DNA of 64,000 nt, taken from contig NZ_JXYS01000026.1 in assembly GCF_000949295.1 (NCBI RefSeq), forward strand, positions 1-64,000. The letters are read 5' to 3'. The position numbers and the translations under genes are program-made. This DNA comes from Acidithrix ferrooxidans. Its GTDB lineage: Bacteria; Actinomycetota; Acidimicrobiia; Acidimicrobiales; Acidimicrobiaceae. Below, one piece after another: positions 34,438 to 42,778 of the stretch (positions are counted from its first letter, which is position 1; each line of letters opens with the position of its first letter). The notes under the pieces are model-generated. The model was not told where the DNA came from, did no database searches, and saw nothing but the letters and a program-made list of their open reading frames with translations.

Positions 34438-35706
34438 GTGCCAGAATCGATCACGATCACCGATAACCGCAGCGGTAAGTCGGTTGAGATCCCTATTGAA
34501 AACGGTGGAATATCTTCAGATGCTTGGCGAAGTATTCTTCCCGGTACTTGGTTTTTCGACGCTGGTTTGACCACTACGGCCATGACCGAGAGCGCGATAA
34601 CCTACTTAGATGGCGACGGGGGAGTGTTGCGTTATCGCGGCTATCCAATTGAGCAATTAGCCGAAGAGTCAACTTATCTCGAGGTAGCGTATCTGTTGCT
34701 GAAGGGAGAACTCCCCAATAAAGTTCAATACGACGCCTGGGTGAATGATATTACCCATCACACATTTATTCATGAAAACGTTAGAAAGCGCTTTCTGGAA
34801 GGGTTCCATTACGATGCACACCCGATGGGTATGCTTGTCTCTGCGGTAGCCGCCCTGTCTACCTTCTACTCTGATGCCAAGGATATTCACAATCCTGAGG
34901 TGCGTGAGAAGCAGATCGTGCGCTTGATAGCAAAGATGCCAACTTTGGCGGCTGCAGCGCACCGTTTTAGCGTTGGAATGCCCTTCGTCTATCCAGATAA
35001 CGAGCTTCCATTCCCAGCTAACTTCTTGTCCATGATGTGGAAGGTTGCGGAGCCGCATTACAAGGCGAACCCGGTTTTGGTAAGAGCGATTGACGTCTTG
35101 TTTATCCTTCACGCCGACCACGAGCAGAATTGTTCTACGACAGCGATGCGTACAGCAGGATCTGCCCATGCCGATCCATACTCCTCAGCTGCCGCAGCTT
35201 GTGCGGCTCTCTATGGCCCACGCCACGGCGGAGCCAACGAGGCGGTCGTGAGGATGCTTACCGAGATTGGCTCGATCGATAATGTCGACGCCTTTGTTGA
35301 ATCCGTGAAAGCCGGTAAGACCCGTCTTCAAGGCTTTGGCCATCGTGTCTATAAGAACTATGATCCTCGTGCGAGGATCATCAAGAAGGTCGCCTATGAC
35401 GTCTTTGAGGTAACGGGAAAGAACCCGCTTCTAGATATCGCATTGAAGTTGGAAGAGACTGCATTGAGCGATGATTATTTTATCTCGCGAAAGCTCTATC
35501 CAAATGTTGACTTTTATTCTGGTTTGATCTATCAGGCGATGGGCTTTCCAATTGACATGTTCCCAGTCCTTTTTGCTATTCCGCGAATTTCTGGGTGGCT
35601 TTCTCACTGGTCTGAGCTCTTGGACCAAGACGCTAAAATCGTTAGGCCACGCCAGCTCTATACGGGTGCTCCTGAGCGAAATTATGTAACTATTGAGCAG
35701 AGGTAG
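34438..35706 (+). CDS. gltA: Citrate synthase
   Basis: Condenses acetyl-CoA and oxaloacetate, the entry step of the TCA cycle. The catalytic triad is visible in FILHADHEQNCST (His), GFGHRVYKNYDPR (His) and VDFYSGLIYQAMG (Asp). The GTG start at 34438 gives 422 residues and has GGAGG at 34424-34428 with nine bases spacing. The frame is open to a TTG at 34357, which would add 27 residues without a ribosome binding site, so the later start is preferred. Type II hexameric-like sequence. A strong terminator follows. Confidence 0.95.
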   Translation: MPESITITDNRSGKSVEIPIENGGISSDAWRSILPGTWFFDAGLTTTAMTESAITYLDGDGGVLRYRGYPIEQLAEESTYLEVAYLLLKGELPNKVQYDAWVNDITHHTFIHENVRKRFLEGFHYDAHPMGMLVSAVAALSTFYSDAKDIHNPEVREKQIVRLIAKMPTLAAAAHRFSVGMPFVYPDNELPFPANFLSMMWKVAEPHYKANPVLVRAIDVLFILHADHEQNCSTTAMRTAGSAHADPYSSAAAACAALYGPRHGGANEAVVRMLTEIGSIDNVDAFVESVKAGKTRLQGFGHRVYKNYDPRARIIKKVAYDVFEVTGKNPLLDIALKLEETALSDDYFISRKLYPNVDFYSGLIYQAMGFPIDMFPVLFAIPRISGWLSHWSELLDQDAKIVRPRQLYTGAPERNYVTIEQR

Positions 35707-35750
35707 CCTCGAGCCAACTTGTTGATGTAGCCCTATTTGTGAGTTAAATG

Positions 35751-35790
35751 CTATAGGGCTCCTTGTCTTTGAAGGAGCCCTATAGTTTTA
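35751..35790 (+). terminator. Terminator after gltA
   Basis: A perfect 14-bp stem (CTATAGGGCTCCTT 35751-35764 with AAGGAGCCCTATAG 35772-35785), loop GTCTTTG, followed by TTTTA. It may also serve the convergent tesB. Confidence 0.95.
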
Positions 35791-35836
35791 ATTGCAACTA
35801 TCGCTGGTCTTTTGGCGTTTTTAGGTGGATCGTGAT

Positions 35837-36703
35837 TTAGAAGTCCTGAATCTCTTGATTTATGATTCGCACTAACCCTTCCTGAACCACAGAGACGACC
35901 AATCGACCATCGCTCGAGAAGATCTGACCGCGAGCGAGTCCTCGTGATCCAGAGGCGGTTGGGCTCTCCTGGTCGTACAAGAACCATTCATCGGCCCTAA
36001 ATTGGCGGTGAAACCACATAGCATGATCGAGGCTCGCTACCATTACGCCAGGTTGATCCCAAGATACTTTATGTGGAAGCATCACTGAATCCAAAAGGGT
36101 CATATCTGAGGCGTAGGCTATCACGCATGCATGTAAAAGTGGGTCATCTGGAAGAGTTCCATCTGCACGTACCCATACCCTTTGATAGGGTTCGCGCTTT
36201 TCTTGGGTCTTGAACATGTTTGGTTCGGTGATGTAGCGCTGGTCCAATGGCCGTGGCCTAGAGTACCACTCGCCCATCCTCTTGGCATATGGCGCCATCT
36301 TTTCTTTAAAGGTAGGCAGCGAAAGTGGATCTGGCACGTCGGGCATCTCGCTTTGATGATCGATTCCTGGCTCTTGAATATGAAAGGATGCAGAGAGGTT
36401 AAAGATCGCTTCCCCTCTTTGGAGAGCGATGACTCTTCGGGTCGTAAAGGACTTGCCATCACGAATTCTATCGACTAGGTAGACGATAGGGATTCTGGGA
36501 TCGCCGGGCCTTAGAAAATAGGCATGTAAGGAGTGTACGTTTCCCTTAGAAACGGTTCGTCCTGCGGCCACAAGAGCTTGTCCAGCCACCTGTCCGCCAA
36601 AGACCCTCATTCTGTGCTCTTCGGGCGAATAGCCCCGAAAGATATTTTCTTCTATTTGGTCTAAATCAAGTAGCGTAATTAGCGCATCGAGAGAATCTGT
36701 CAC
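35837..36703 (-). CDS. tesB: Acyl-CoA thioesterase II
   Basis: A double-hotdog hydrolase of acyl-CoA. RVFGGQVAGQALVAAGRTV (about residues 29-47 after the chosen start) and the catalytic ASLDHAMWFHRQ (Asp) are intact, as is the final GLARGQIFSSDGRLVVSVVQEGL block. The frame is open back to a TTG at 36775 with an unrelated Cys-rich leader and no ribosome binding site. GTG 36703 gives the family-typical start VTDSLDALITLLDL (288 residues). It is convergent with gltA. Confidence 0.85.
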   Translation of the reverse strand: MTDSLDALITLLDLDQIEENIFRGYSPEEHRMRVFGGQVAGQALVAAGRTVSKGNVHSLHAYFLRPGDPRIPIVYLVDRIRDGKSFTTRRVIALQRGEAIFNLSASFHIQEPGIDHQSEMPDVPDPLSLPTFKEKMAPYAKRMGEWYSRPRPLDQRYITEPNMFKTQEKREPYQRVWVRADGTLPDDPLLHACVIAYASDMTLLDSVMLPHKVSWDQPGVMVASLDHAMWFHRQFRADEWFLYDQESPTASGSRGLARGQIFSSDGRLVVSVVQEGLVRIINQEIQDF

Positions 36704-36824
36704 ACCTACATCTTTGCCTAAAAATCTGCAGCATCGGTCGGAATACTCAGAACATGGTGAGATTTTGCGCTTCAATAATTAATATTTTACAAAATGACTA
36801 CTAAGTTTCGTAAGTTTTATCTGT

Positions 36825-36915
36825 ACTGAAAGCAAAATGGAGCCTATCTTTACTGGAGGATATGATTGAAGAAGGCGGCAAGGTAGATATTTCTGGCACC
36901 TATGGAGCACTTCGC
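36825..36915. repeat. Diverged dispersed repeat, copy A
   Basis: This shares an ordered set of short blocks with 40815-40905 (copy B): AAAATGG, GATAT, GAAG, GGCAAG, GATA and CCTATGG, with nearly equal spacing (65 bp against 62 bp from first to last block). Both copies lie just upstream of a minus-strand gene. Probably remnants of the same element. Confidence 0.4.
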
Positions 36916-37298
36916 TTAGCAAGAAGCCGATAAAAGTTCATGAGATCAAATTGCAGTGGTAAGGGAGCTTTTGCCGCCTACCATATTTGCATCCACCGAT
37001 ATGACTTTCATCCATTCGCCTTATTTAACCCAAACTTGTACCACGCGTGCGGTATTTCGAATTTCATCACTTGACAGGGCGTCTATTAAATTGACACTTT
37101 CTATCTTTTATTCACTTTCAATTTAGAATATTGAGCGATCCACCTCCCTTGGGATGAGTAGATAGAGATCCTTTTGGAATCTTTTAAGCTGGCGTGTACG
37201 CAGCGGGTGAAATGTTCTTTTTTGTACTCCGTTTCATCGCAAGCGGATCGGCTACGAAGTTGGCAGGCGGGCCAAAGAGTTCTTCAAATGCGAGTTGA
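36916..37298. other. Non-coding, AT-rich decayed region
   Basis: No credible frame. Together with the repeat at 36825 and the broken frames from 37299 it looks like a decayed insertion or lost gene. Confidence 0.35.
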
Positions 37299-37706
37299 GG
37301 ATGGCGCATTGCCTTACTCTGGCATCTGGTCAGCCTTTTGTTTAAACACTGGGATGTTGGCCAGTTCAGTGCGCTAACCACCGAGGAAATTTCCGGCATT
37401 GGACAAAGCCTATCCACATCAATAATTACTGATCGATGAATTCCAAAGGATTTCGTCGCCGTCACTTGAGGCTTTAGCTAACAAGAGGGAGACGAAGCTC
37501 TAGTCAACATCAAAGAAAAGGGACTAATTACGAAGGAGAGCCTCATCGGTAAAGTGGGAGCAATTACCAAAGAAAAAATTGAGGAGACCACAGGTCGCCT
37601 ACTCTCAAGCTTCATAACTGCGCCAAGAGATGATTCATGCGAGGTGCTCAGTCTTTTGATAGGTATCTCTTTGGTCATTAGGAAGACAGATGGCCTACCC
37701 TTCTAA
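37299..37706 (+). pseudogene. Candidate gene broken by two frameshifts
   Basis: Three successive frames read like one protein. The first spans 37299-37439 (46 residues, with WDVGQFSALTTEEISGIGQS). The second passes through DEFQRISSPSLEALANKRET (about 37435-37494). The third, 37482-37706 (74 residues), has no ATG and reads EALVNIKEKGLITKESLIGK, then VGAITKEKIEETTGRLLSSF, and ends IGISLVIRKTDGLPF. Each has a regular helical pattern and ends where the next begins. A continuous product of about 140 residues results if two indels are repaired. I recognise no family. Chance cannot be excluded. Confidence 0.4.
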
Positions 37707-37821
37707 CTGAGCGTCCGAAGGAACTTGTCTAACTTTTTCTAAGAGAAATTATCTAGTAAAGATAGCAGCACTTGCTTATGAGAGTAGGAAAGAGAGGCTT
37801 TGGGCAACCTAATTTTAGGAG

Positions 37822-38514
37822 TCAAAGACTCTTGGCGTAAGTTGAGCCATTGTTAGCGATTATCTTTATGGCCGTGATCATCGGAGTGCGTATGGATGAA
37901 GCCGTGATAACGTGAAGAGTTCCGGCTTTTGGAACCATGTAGCTACCTGCCCCATCTTGTACTTTACCGCTTTCAACGACAATCTGATAGGTCTTGCCAG
38001 CCTTTAGCCCATCCACTGTCAAGACCAACTGCGACCCCCATCCTCGCGGTTCAGCCACAATTGTTCCCACGGGTGAAGCCGCCTTATTGTTAGAGACGAG
38101 ATTTACTACCATCGATGATGGAGAGGACGTTACTGTTGCAAGGTAAGACGGTGCCTTTGGTCTCAGGGCAAGCGTTGACAGCGAGACTACTGCAACTATC
38201 GAAGCTGCTATTGCTCCATATCTCATATTTCTATTTGACCTTCGCAACTTCGAAATCTCGACGAGAGCCAGATCACGGTCGACCTTAGATGATCGTTCTT
38301 CAATAGCCCTAGGTGGCACTATGAGTGCTACAGAAGCAGGTGTCGCTGAATGCGACCTTCGAATGATAGCGATTGTGGAGCGTATTTCACCTATCTCGCT
38401 CTGGCACTCAGTACAACTCATTAAGTGATCTTCGAGTTCAGGATTGCTTCCCGGCCCTTCTATCACATAGCCGCCAAGAGACTCTTTGAACTTGAGGTGT
38501 TCGTCCATCTGCAC
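37822..38514 (-). CDS. Membrane anti-sigma factor (RskA/zinc-finger type)
   Basis: A 230-residue protein with a cytosolic zinc anti-sigma domain (motif HLMSCTEC, H-x3-C-x2-C, about residues 30-37), one membrane helix (AIAASIVAVVSLSTLAL, about 100-116) and an extracytoplasmic RskA-like C-terminal domain (SPVGTIVAEPRGWGSQLVLTV...KTYQIVVES). This is the layout of anti-sigma factors controlled by regulated proteolysis. It lies directly behind the ECF sigma gene with adjacent stop and start, so the pair is one unit. The signal is unknown. Confidence 0.85.
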   Translation of the reverse strand: MQMDEHLKFKESLGGYVIEGPGSNPELEDHLMSCTECQSEIGEIRSTIAIIRRSHSATPASVALIVPPRAIEERSSKVDRDLALVEISKLRRSNRNMRYGAIAASIVAVVSLSTLALRPKAPSYLATVTSSPSSMVVNLVSNNKAASPVGTIVAEPRGWGSQLVLTVDGLKAGKTYQIVVESGKVQDGAGSYMVPKAGTLHVITASSIRTPMITAIKIIANNGSTYAKSL

Positions 38515-39048
38515 CTACCTCACCTCCTCGCCCATATTTTCTCGAGCCTTCTTCAAGCCATAATAAATGCGCGACTTGACTGTCCCAATTGGAACTTTCA
38601 AGATCTCACTTGCGTCGAACAACGATAGGCCCTCAACTACGACTAAATCAATAACTATGCGATGGTCGCTCGATAGAGCATCTAGTGCGTTATTGATCAC
38701 GATACGGTCAACAACCATCGTATCTAGGTTGTAGAAGCCATCCAACTCTGTAGCATTGTCACCGTTACGACTATGGTTTGGGTCAGTATCGGTCGTGGCA
38801 GTCGAGACGTTTTCTTTACGTCTAAAGTTGTCCACCACTAAATTCCGGACCACCTTAAAGAGCCACGGTCGAGCGCTATCTTCATTTAATAGCGTTGGCG
38901 AACGTTGAAGTTGTGAGATCAATCTCACAAAACTCTCCTGAACGACGTCGAGAGCTTGACTGCGATCACCGCAGAGTGAGAATGCATATCCAACGAGATC
39001 ATCTGAACATGACCTCCAAACTACATCCACCCGTTCTGATGCTAGCAA
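38515..39048 (-). CDS. ECF sigma factor (SigK-like)
   Basis: A sigma-70 ECF factor. Region 2 is DDLVGYAFSLCGDRSQALDV and VVQESFVRLISQ with PWLFKVVRNLVVDNFRRK; region 4 is LSLFDASEILKVPIGTVKSR. The frame is open to a GTG at 39096, but that start lies within a 15-bp terminator stem (39087-39133), so I choose the TTG at 39048, which has AGGGG five bases upstream and gives 177 residues with the usual short leader. Its partner anti-sigma factor follows at once. The upstream minus-strand neighbour encodes a secreted propeller protein, a plausible member of the regulon. Confidence 0.8.
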   Translation of the reverse strand: MLASERVDVVWRSCSDDLVGYAFSLCGDRSQALDVVQESFVRLISQLQRSPTLLNEDSARPWLFKVVRNLVVDNFRRKENVSTATTDTDPNHSRNGDNATELDGFYNLDTMVVDRIVINNALDALSSDHRIVIDLVVVEGLSLFDASEILKVPIGTVKSRIYYGLKKARENMGEEVR

Positions 39049-39086
39049 TTGTTCCCCTAAACGTCTCGCAGAGTGCCGTATAAGAA

Positions 39087-39133
39087 AATAGAACACCCGT
39101 TGTGGAGATTAACCTCGAAACGGGTGTCCTATT
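39087..39133 (-). terminator. Terminator between propeller gene and sigma gene
   Basis: A 15-bp stem with one G-U pair (39087-39101 with 39119-39133), a 17-base loop, and on the minus strand the following sequence TTCTTAT. It ends the transcript of the upstream gene at 39166 and decides the start choice of the sigma gene. Confidence 0.8.
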
Positions 39134-39165
39134 TCAATCTAGCTAAAGATTTACGGTAAAATTGA

Positions 39166-40725
39166 TTAGCCGACTACTGGGGCAGCCAGAACCATTCCAC
39201 CAGTCGAACCCATGTAGCTTGCATCTCCGTAACTAAAGACGCCGCCATCTTGGGCAATTAGCCAATATCCGCCACCATACGGGGTTGCGAGTATGCCAAC
39301 TATCGGCTGATTTAGCTTCATTGAGGCGGCCCCGCCATAGTAGCTTGCATCTCCGTAACTAAATACGCCGCCATCTGCTGCGACCAACCAATAGCCTTTG
39401 CCATCTGGAGTAGAAGCAATGCCAACTATCGGCTTATTTAGCTTCATTGAGGCGGCCCCGCCATAGTAGCTTGCATCTCCGTAACTAAATACTCCGCCAT
39501 CGCTACTTGCAAATCGATACCCACCGGGAGTACTGCGAGTTACAAGTTCGTGGACACTGTTTTGAGTATCATTTAAGTAGTAGATAGCTAGCGAACCATC
39601 GCTTAAAGTGACAGCTTGGATTCCAAAGAGGCTGCCTGGTGGTTCGTTTGGAGCAACATTTCTCATGGCGTCAACCATTTTGGTCATGGGGTTGATCTCA
39701 ACGATTGTATTGACTCCACCATTTGCAACTAGGAGGTCACCGTTGAGGGGGTTTATAGTAATCCCAACTGGCACATTCAAAGCACCGTTGCTAACAACCA
39801 AGCTTGTTGTGGGTGACGACGTCGATACCCCAGAAATTGCATAGACGCTGTTGTTATATGCATCAGTCGCATAGAGGGTGTCGTTGGCTTTGGAGTAGAC
39901 GATCGCCGATGGCCCTAAATTTGTAGCCGACGAACTTGAACTTCCAGGGGCTGGTCCCCATGGAAGGCTGGCGAGAAGAGTAACTCTGTCCGCGCCAAAG
40001 TTTGGCGCGGTGAGGTTGGAGATAGAGTAGACCTTCCCGTCGTTGACATTACTCCAGTAAAAGACGGGAGATGACCCGTTGCCGTTGAATGCCTGACCCC
40101 ATGGCCCGTTGAAGGAGTTGGTTACCTTATTGGATGCAGTGGTTTTGTTATTTATGGTTCCAGAACCATTGGTAGAAGCTAACGCTGCTCCGTTTGGGTT
40201 ATTGTTGCCTAGAACGATTGATACGTCGCCGCTTGGCATCCCACTCGGAGTTGGACCAATATTACTCGTCCAAAGGGCCGCACCATTAGCGTTGAAGGCC
40301 AGCCCTGCTGTTCCAAAGAGCTGCCCTTGTGAAATGGTTGTCGTAACACCATTTCTAATCCGGACAATAGAACTGCCTGCTCCATTAGTACCGGCGCTGT
40401 TATTGAAATCGCTTACGATTACGTCGCCAGGTTGCCAAAGCGAATTTGAAGTAGGCACATAGTTTTGAGGTACGATAGCGATACCGTAAGGATTTGTATC
40501 GCCATTTGCCGAAATAGTTGAGCCAATATTTACATCAACTAGTGATGAAAGAATCGAGCTAGGTGAAGCCATTGTCGCAGATGCTATCTGTGGGGCAGCC
40601 ACCAAAGTAGCTGCGCCTGAAATTAGCCCAGCGATAGATGTAAGGCCAGCTGCAGCAAGGGTCGGCATTAAGCCGAACCTCGAGACAGAACTAGCCCGCG
40701 TTGTTGAGTGTGGTTTTATTCTCAT
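39166..40725 (-). CDS. Secreted beta-propeller protein with GDASYYG-type repeats
   Basis: About 519 residues: a long basic leader and signal peptide (LAAAGLTSIAGLISGAATLVAAP), an NHL/SMP-30-like propeller rich in Asn, Gly and Ser (about 60-400) and a C-terminal block of three repeats of about 42 residues with the core GGVFSYGDASYYGGAASMKL plus PIVGI and GYWLVAxDGG. These C-terminal repeats are frequent on secreted acidimicrobial proteins and may bind the cell surface; function is unknown. ATG 40725 is used; TTG 40794 would add 23 residues. Two of the DNA repeats are nearly identical, a sign of recent duplication. It lies just upstream of the ECF sigma gene. Confidence 0.75.
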   Translation of the reverse strand: MRIKPHSTTRASSVSRFGLMPTLAAAGLTSIAGLISGAATLVAAPQIASATMASPSSILSSLVDVNIGSTISANGDTNPYGIAIVPQNYVPTSNSLWQPGDVIVSDFNNSAGTNGAGSSIVRIRNGVTTTISQGQLFGTAGLAFNANGAALWTSNIGPTPSGMPSGDVSIVLGNNNPNGAALASTNGSGTINNKTTASNKVTNSFNGPWGQAFNGNGSSPVFYWSNVNDGKVYSISNLTAPNFGADRVTLLASLPWGPAPGSSSSSATNLGPSAIVYSKANDTLYATDAYNNSVYAISGVSTSSPTTSLVVSNGALNVPVGITINPLNGDLLVANGGVNTIVEINPMTKMVDAMRNVAPNEPPGSLFGIQAVTLSDGSLAIYYLNDTQNSVHELVTRSTPGGYRFASSDGGVFSYGDASYYGGAASMKLNKPIVGIASTPDGKGYWLVAADGGVFSYGDASYYGGAASMKLNQPIVGILATPYGGGYWLIAQDGGVFSYGDASYMGSTGGMVLAAPVVG

Positions 40726-40814
40726 AGGCCAACAACGTCTTAGGTGGCCAAAAGGTTCAATCAATTTACGGATATTTTGCAAAATGCATTTCAACCTTTC
40801 TAACTCTTACCTCT

Positions 40815-40905
40815 GCTGAGACCAAAATGGTGCTGGACGTGATTGATCAGATATTCGATGAAGCTGGCAAGTGGATAGGTGAGGTCCTATGGCACTCTTA
40901 GATTT
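40815..40905. repeat. Diverged dispersed repeat, copy B
   Basis: Partner of the sequence at 36825-36915, with the shared blocks AAAATGG (40824), GATAT, GAAG, GGCAAG, GATA and CCTATGG (40886). The piece reads as a short helical peptide (LDVIDQIFDEAGKWIGEVLW) before a stop, so both copies may be coding relics. Confidence 0.4.
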
Positions 40906-41554
40906 GTAAGAAGTACAAAGGATTTTTTGATTCGATTTCGATAAAAAATGGGCGTTAGTCACCTAAAGTGCGACTCCGGCCATATTGCCTCAGCTGAAGG
41001 TAGTCCGTTACCACAAACGCGACACCTCGATCGCCACACTTCAAACGTTTCTCAAGTCAAGTGTTGTGTGACGTCGGGGCTATCTTTCAAGAAAGTCATA
41101 CCCCAATATCCGATAGACATCTTTGTCATCTTTCTGTCATCTAACAACAAGCGTGGTAGGTTGTCGACCCGACCTGCCAAATCCCTCCAAGTGGCGTCTT
41201 TTCCTGACTTTTCTTTATCCAATACTGGCTGGTTGACGCTAAGCAAGCTAGATATTGCAGTGGCAGAGAACCATTTATTGACAGGGACTTGGAGAAAATC
41301 CCATATGGGACCGGTACACAATTCCAAGATTAATTATTTCGGAATAGTTTTTGGCTCAAGTTACCGTTGCTATTCCTTTTGTGCCAGTGGGTGCGGGGCT
41401 TAGAATTCAAAAAGGTTTAATATCTACTTTTGCAATTGTCTTCTAGGTGGATGAGCTCTTGCCTTGAGGGATCAGTCGTAGGTGAAGACAGGGTAAAAAG
41501 GGCAAGAAAAGTGGCGACCCAAACCAATTTCCCCAGTGGCCTATGAATTAGCAT
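40906..41554. other. Non-coding region with weak overlapping frames
   Basis: A 151-residue plus frame (40948-41403) and a 91-residue minus frame (41052-41327) overlap; neither has a motif or ribosome binding site. I treat them as unproven. No RNA is recognised. Confidence 0.35.
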
Positions 41555-41998
41555 TTGGGGTGGCGGTTGCTTTGCTATGTTCAGGTCACCCTAGGTACCT
41601 CTGCAAAATCACCTGAAGATGTTTTTGTCAAGGGTCGATATTTTCAAGACTATTTCTACACGAAGCCGACCAGCCTGATGCGATCTAAGGCGTGGTTAAT
41701 GTTTTCAAAGAACTTGGATTTGCACAATGGGCTACTTTGTCAAAGGACGAATCGTTGCATGCAATAATTAGATGGAGCAGCACCTCAAATTGGAAATTAC
41801 TAAAAATTTATCGTCAGACCGTCACGGACTGACCGCAAAAGAAGATATGCAAGTTACCCATTGGGGAATTTTAGATATCGCCCTAACCGATGGACAGCGA
41901 AACGTCATTGGTAGAGCGACTTGCAAAAAGATGTGGCTTTGTTGTCCTACAGCCATCAATCCTAGAACCAAACTCCAAGATGGTTCATACCTGTGAAT
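41555..41998 (+). pseudogene. Possible decayed coding region
   Basis: Successive plus frames look protein-like but shift: 41692-41832 reads VVNVFKELGFAQWATLSK and RWSSTSNWKLLKIYRQ, then stops, and 41772-41998 continues GLTAKEDMQVTHWGILDIAL and TDGQRNVIGRATC. A single indel near 41825 would join them. No family is recognised, and the case is weaker than at 37299-37706. Confidence 0.25.
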
Positions 41999-42215
41999 CT
42001 TTATAAGGAGTTTTTCAATTCCAACTCTCCAACTCGTTACCTTCCTACCGCCGTGTTTAGGATATAAAGAGTTCATTTTGTCGTGAATTGTTTCACATTA
42101 TCGCTATAGAAAATCGCAAAAGTTGTCGACTCTGATCTAGACTGATATTATTCATATATCTGTGGGCGCAAAAATGTGGTAATGGAATCTTGGGCCCGAC
42201 GAGGTTTTATCGAAA

Positions 42216-42734
42216 GTGTTTAATTTGAAAAAGTTAAGTTCCCTGCTGCTTGAGGTTCGAGCATCCGGTAAATATGTAAAGGCGTTTCGATACGTTGTGA
42301 CCTCTGGCGTCTCCGTAGTAGTTGCCCAGGTCGTTCTCTTTGTTTGCTTTGGTCTTACTCGACGTTTTAGCGCCACCACCTCAAATTTCATCGCAACTGG
42401 GGTTTCGGCAGTTCCTGCTTATTACATGAATCGCAATTGGGCGTGGGGTAAAAGCGGAAAGTCTCACTTTTGGCGCGAAGTCTTCCCTTTTTGGTTCTTG
42501 GCGTTTTTGGGCCTTGGTCTATCGATGGGTATGATCGCCCTGACCACAAGATTTGCTACCACTCATGGCTATACCCACTTTAAGACAGCAATTTTGGTAA
42601 ATCTTGCTTCGATATTTGCCTTTGGAATTCTTTGGGTTGGCAAGTTCTTTATCTTTAATAAGTTTATGTTTACCAATGATGACATCAACTCGACCCTAGT
42701 TGCCAGTGGTGCCTTTGAAGCTGAAGCGGTCTGA
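42216..42734 (+). CDS. GtrA-family membrane protein
   Basis: A 172-residue protein with four membrane helices, matching GtrA: FRYVVTSGVSVVVAQVVLFV (first helix), then AYYMNRNWAWGKSGK (the conserved N-R-x-W-x-F/W loop, about residues 70-84), FWFLAFLGLGLSMGMIAL and a last helix ending FFIFNKFMF. The family helps move lipid-linked sugars for cell-wall or O-antigen glycosylation. The GTG start lacks a strong ribosome binding site. It precedes cobT by 44 bp without a clear functional link. Confidence 0.85.
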   Translation: MFNLKKLSSLLLEVRASGKYVKAFRYVVTSGVSVVVAQVVLFVCFGLTRRFSATTSNFIATGVSAVPAYYMNRNWAWGKSGKSHFWREVFPFWFLAFLGLGLSMGMIALTTRFATTHGYTHFKTAILVNLASIFAFGILWVGKFFIFNKFMFTNDDINSTLVASGAFEAEAV

Positions 42735-42778
42735 TCTGGTAAATTCGAAAGTTTTGGCGTTTGTTTTAAGGTTAGTTG

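Noticed and set aside
40948-41403. 151-residue hypothetical gene
   Set aside because: No motif, unusual Cys/Ser/His content, an overlapping antisense frame and no ribosome binding site.
42152-42391. 79-residue minus-strand gene over the GtrA start
   Set aside because: Antisense to a clear GtrA helix region.
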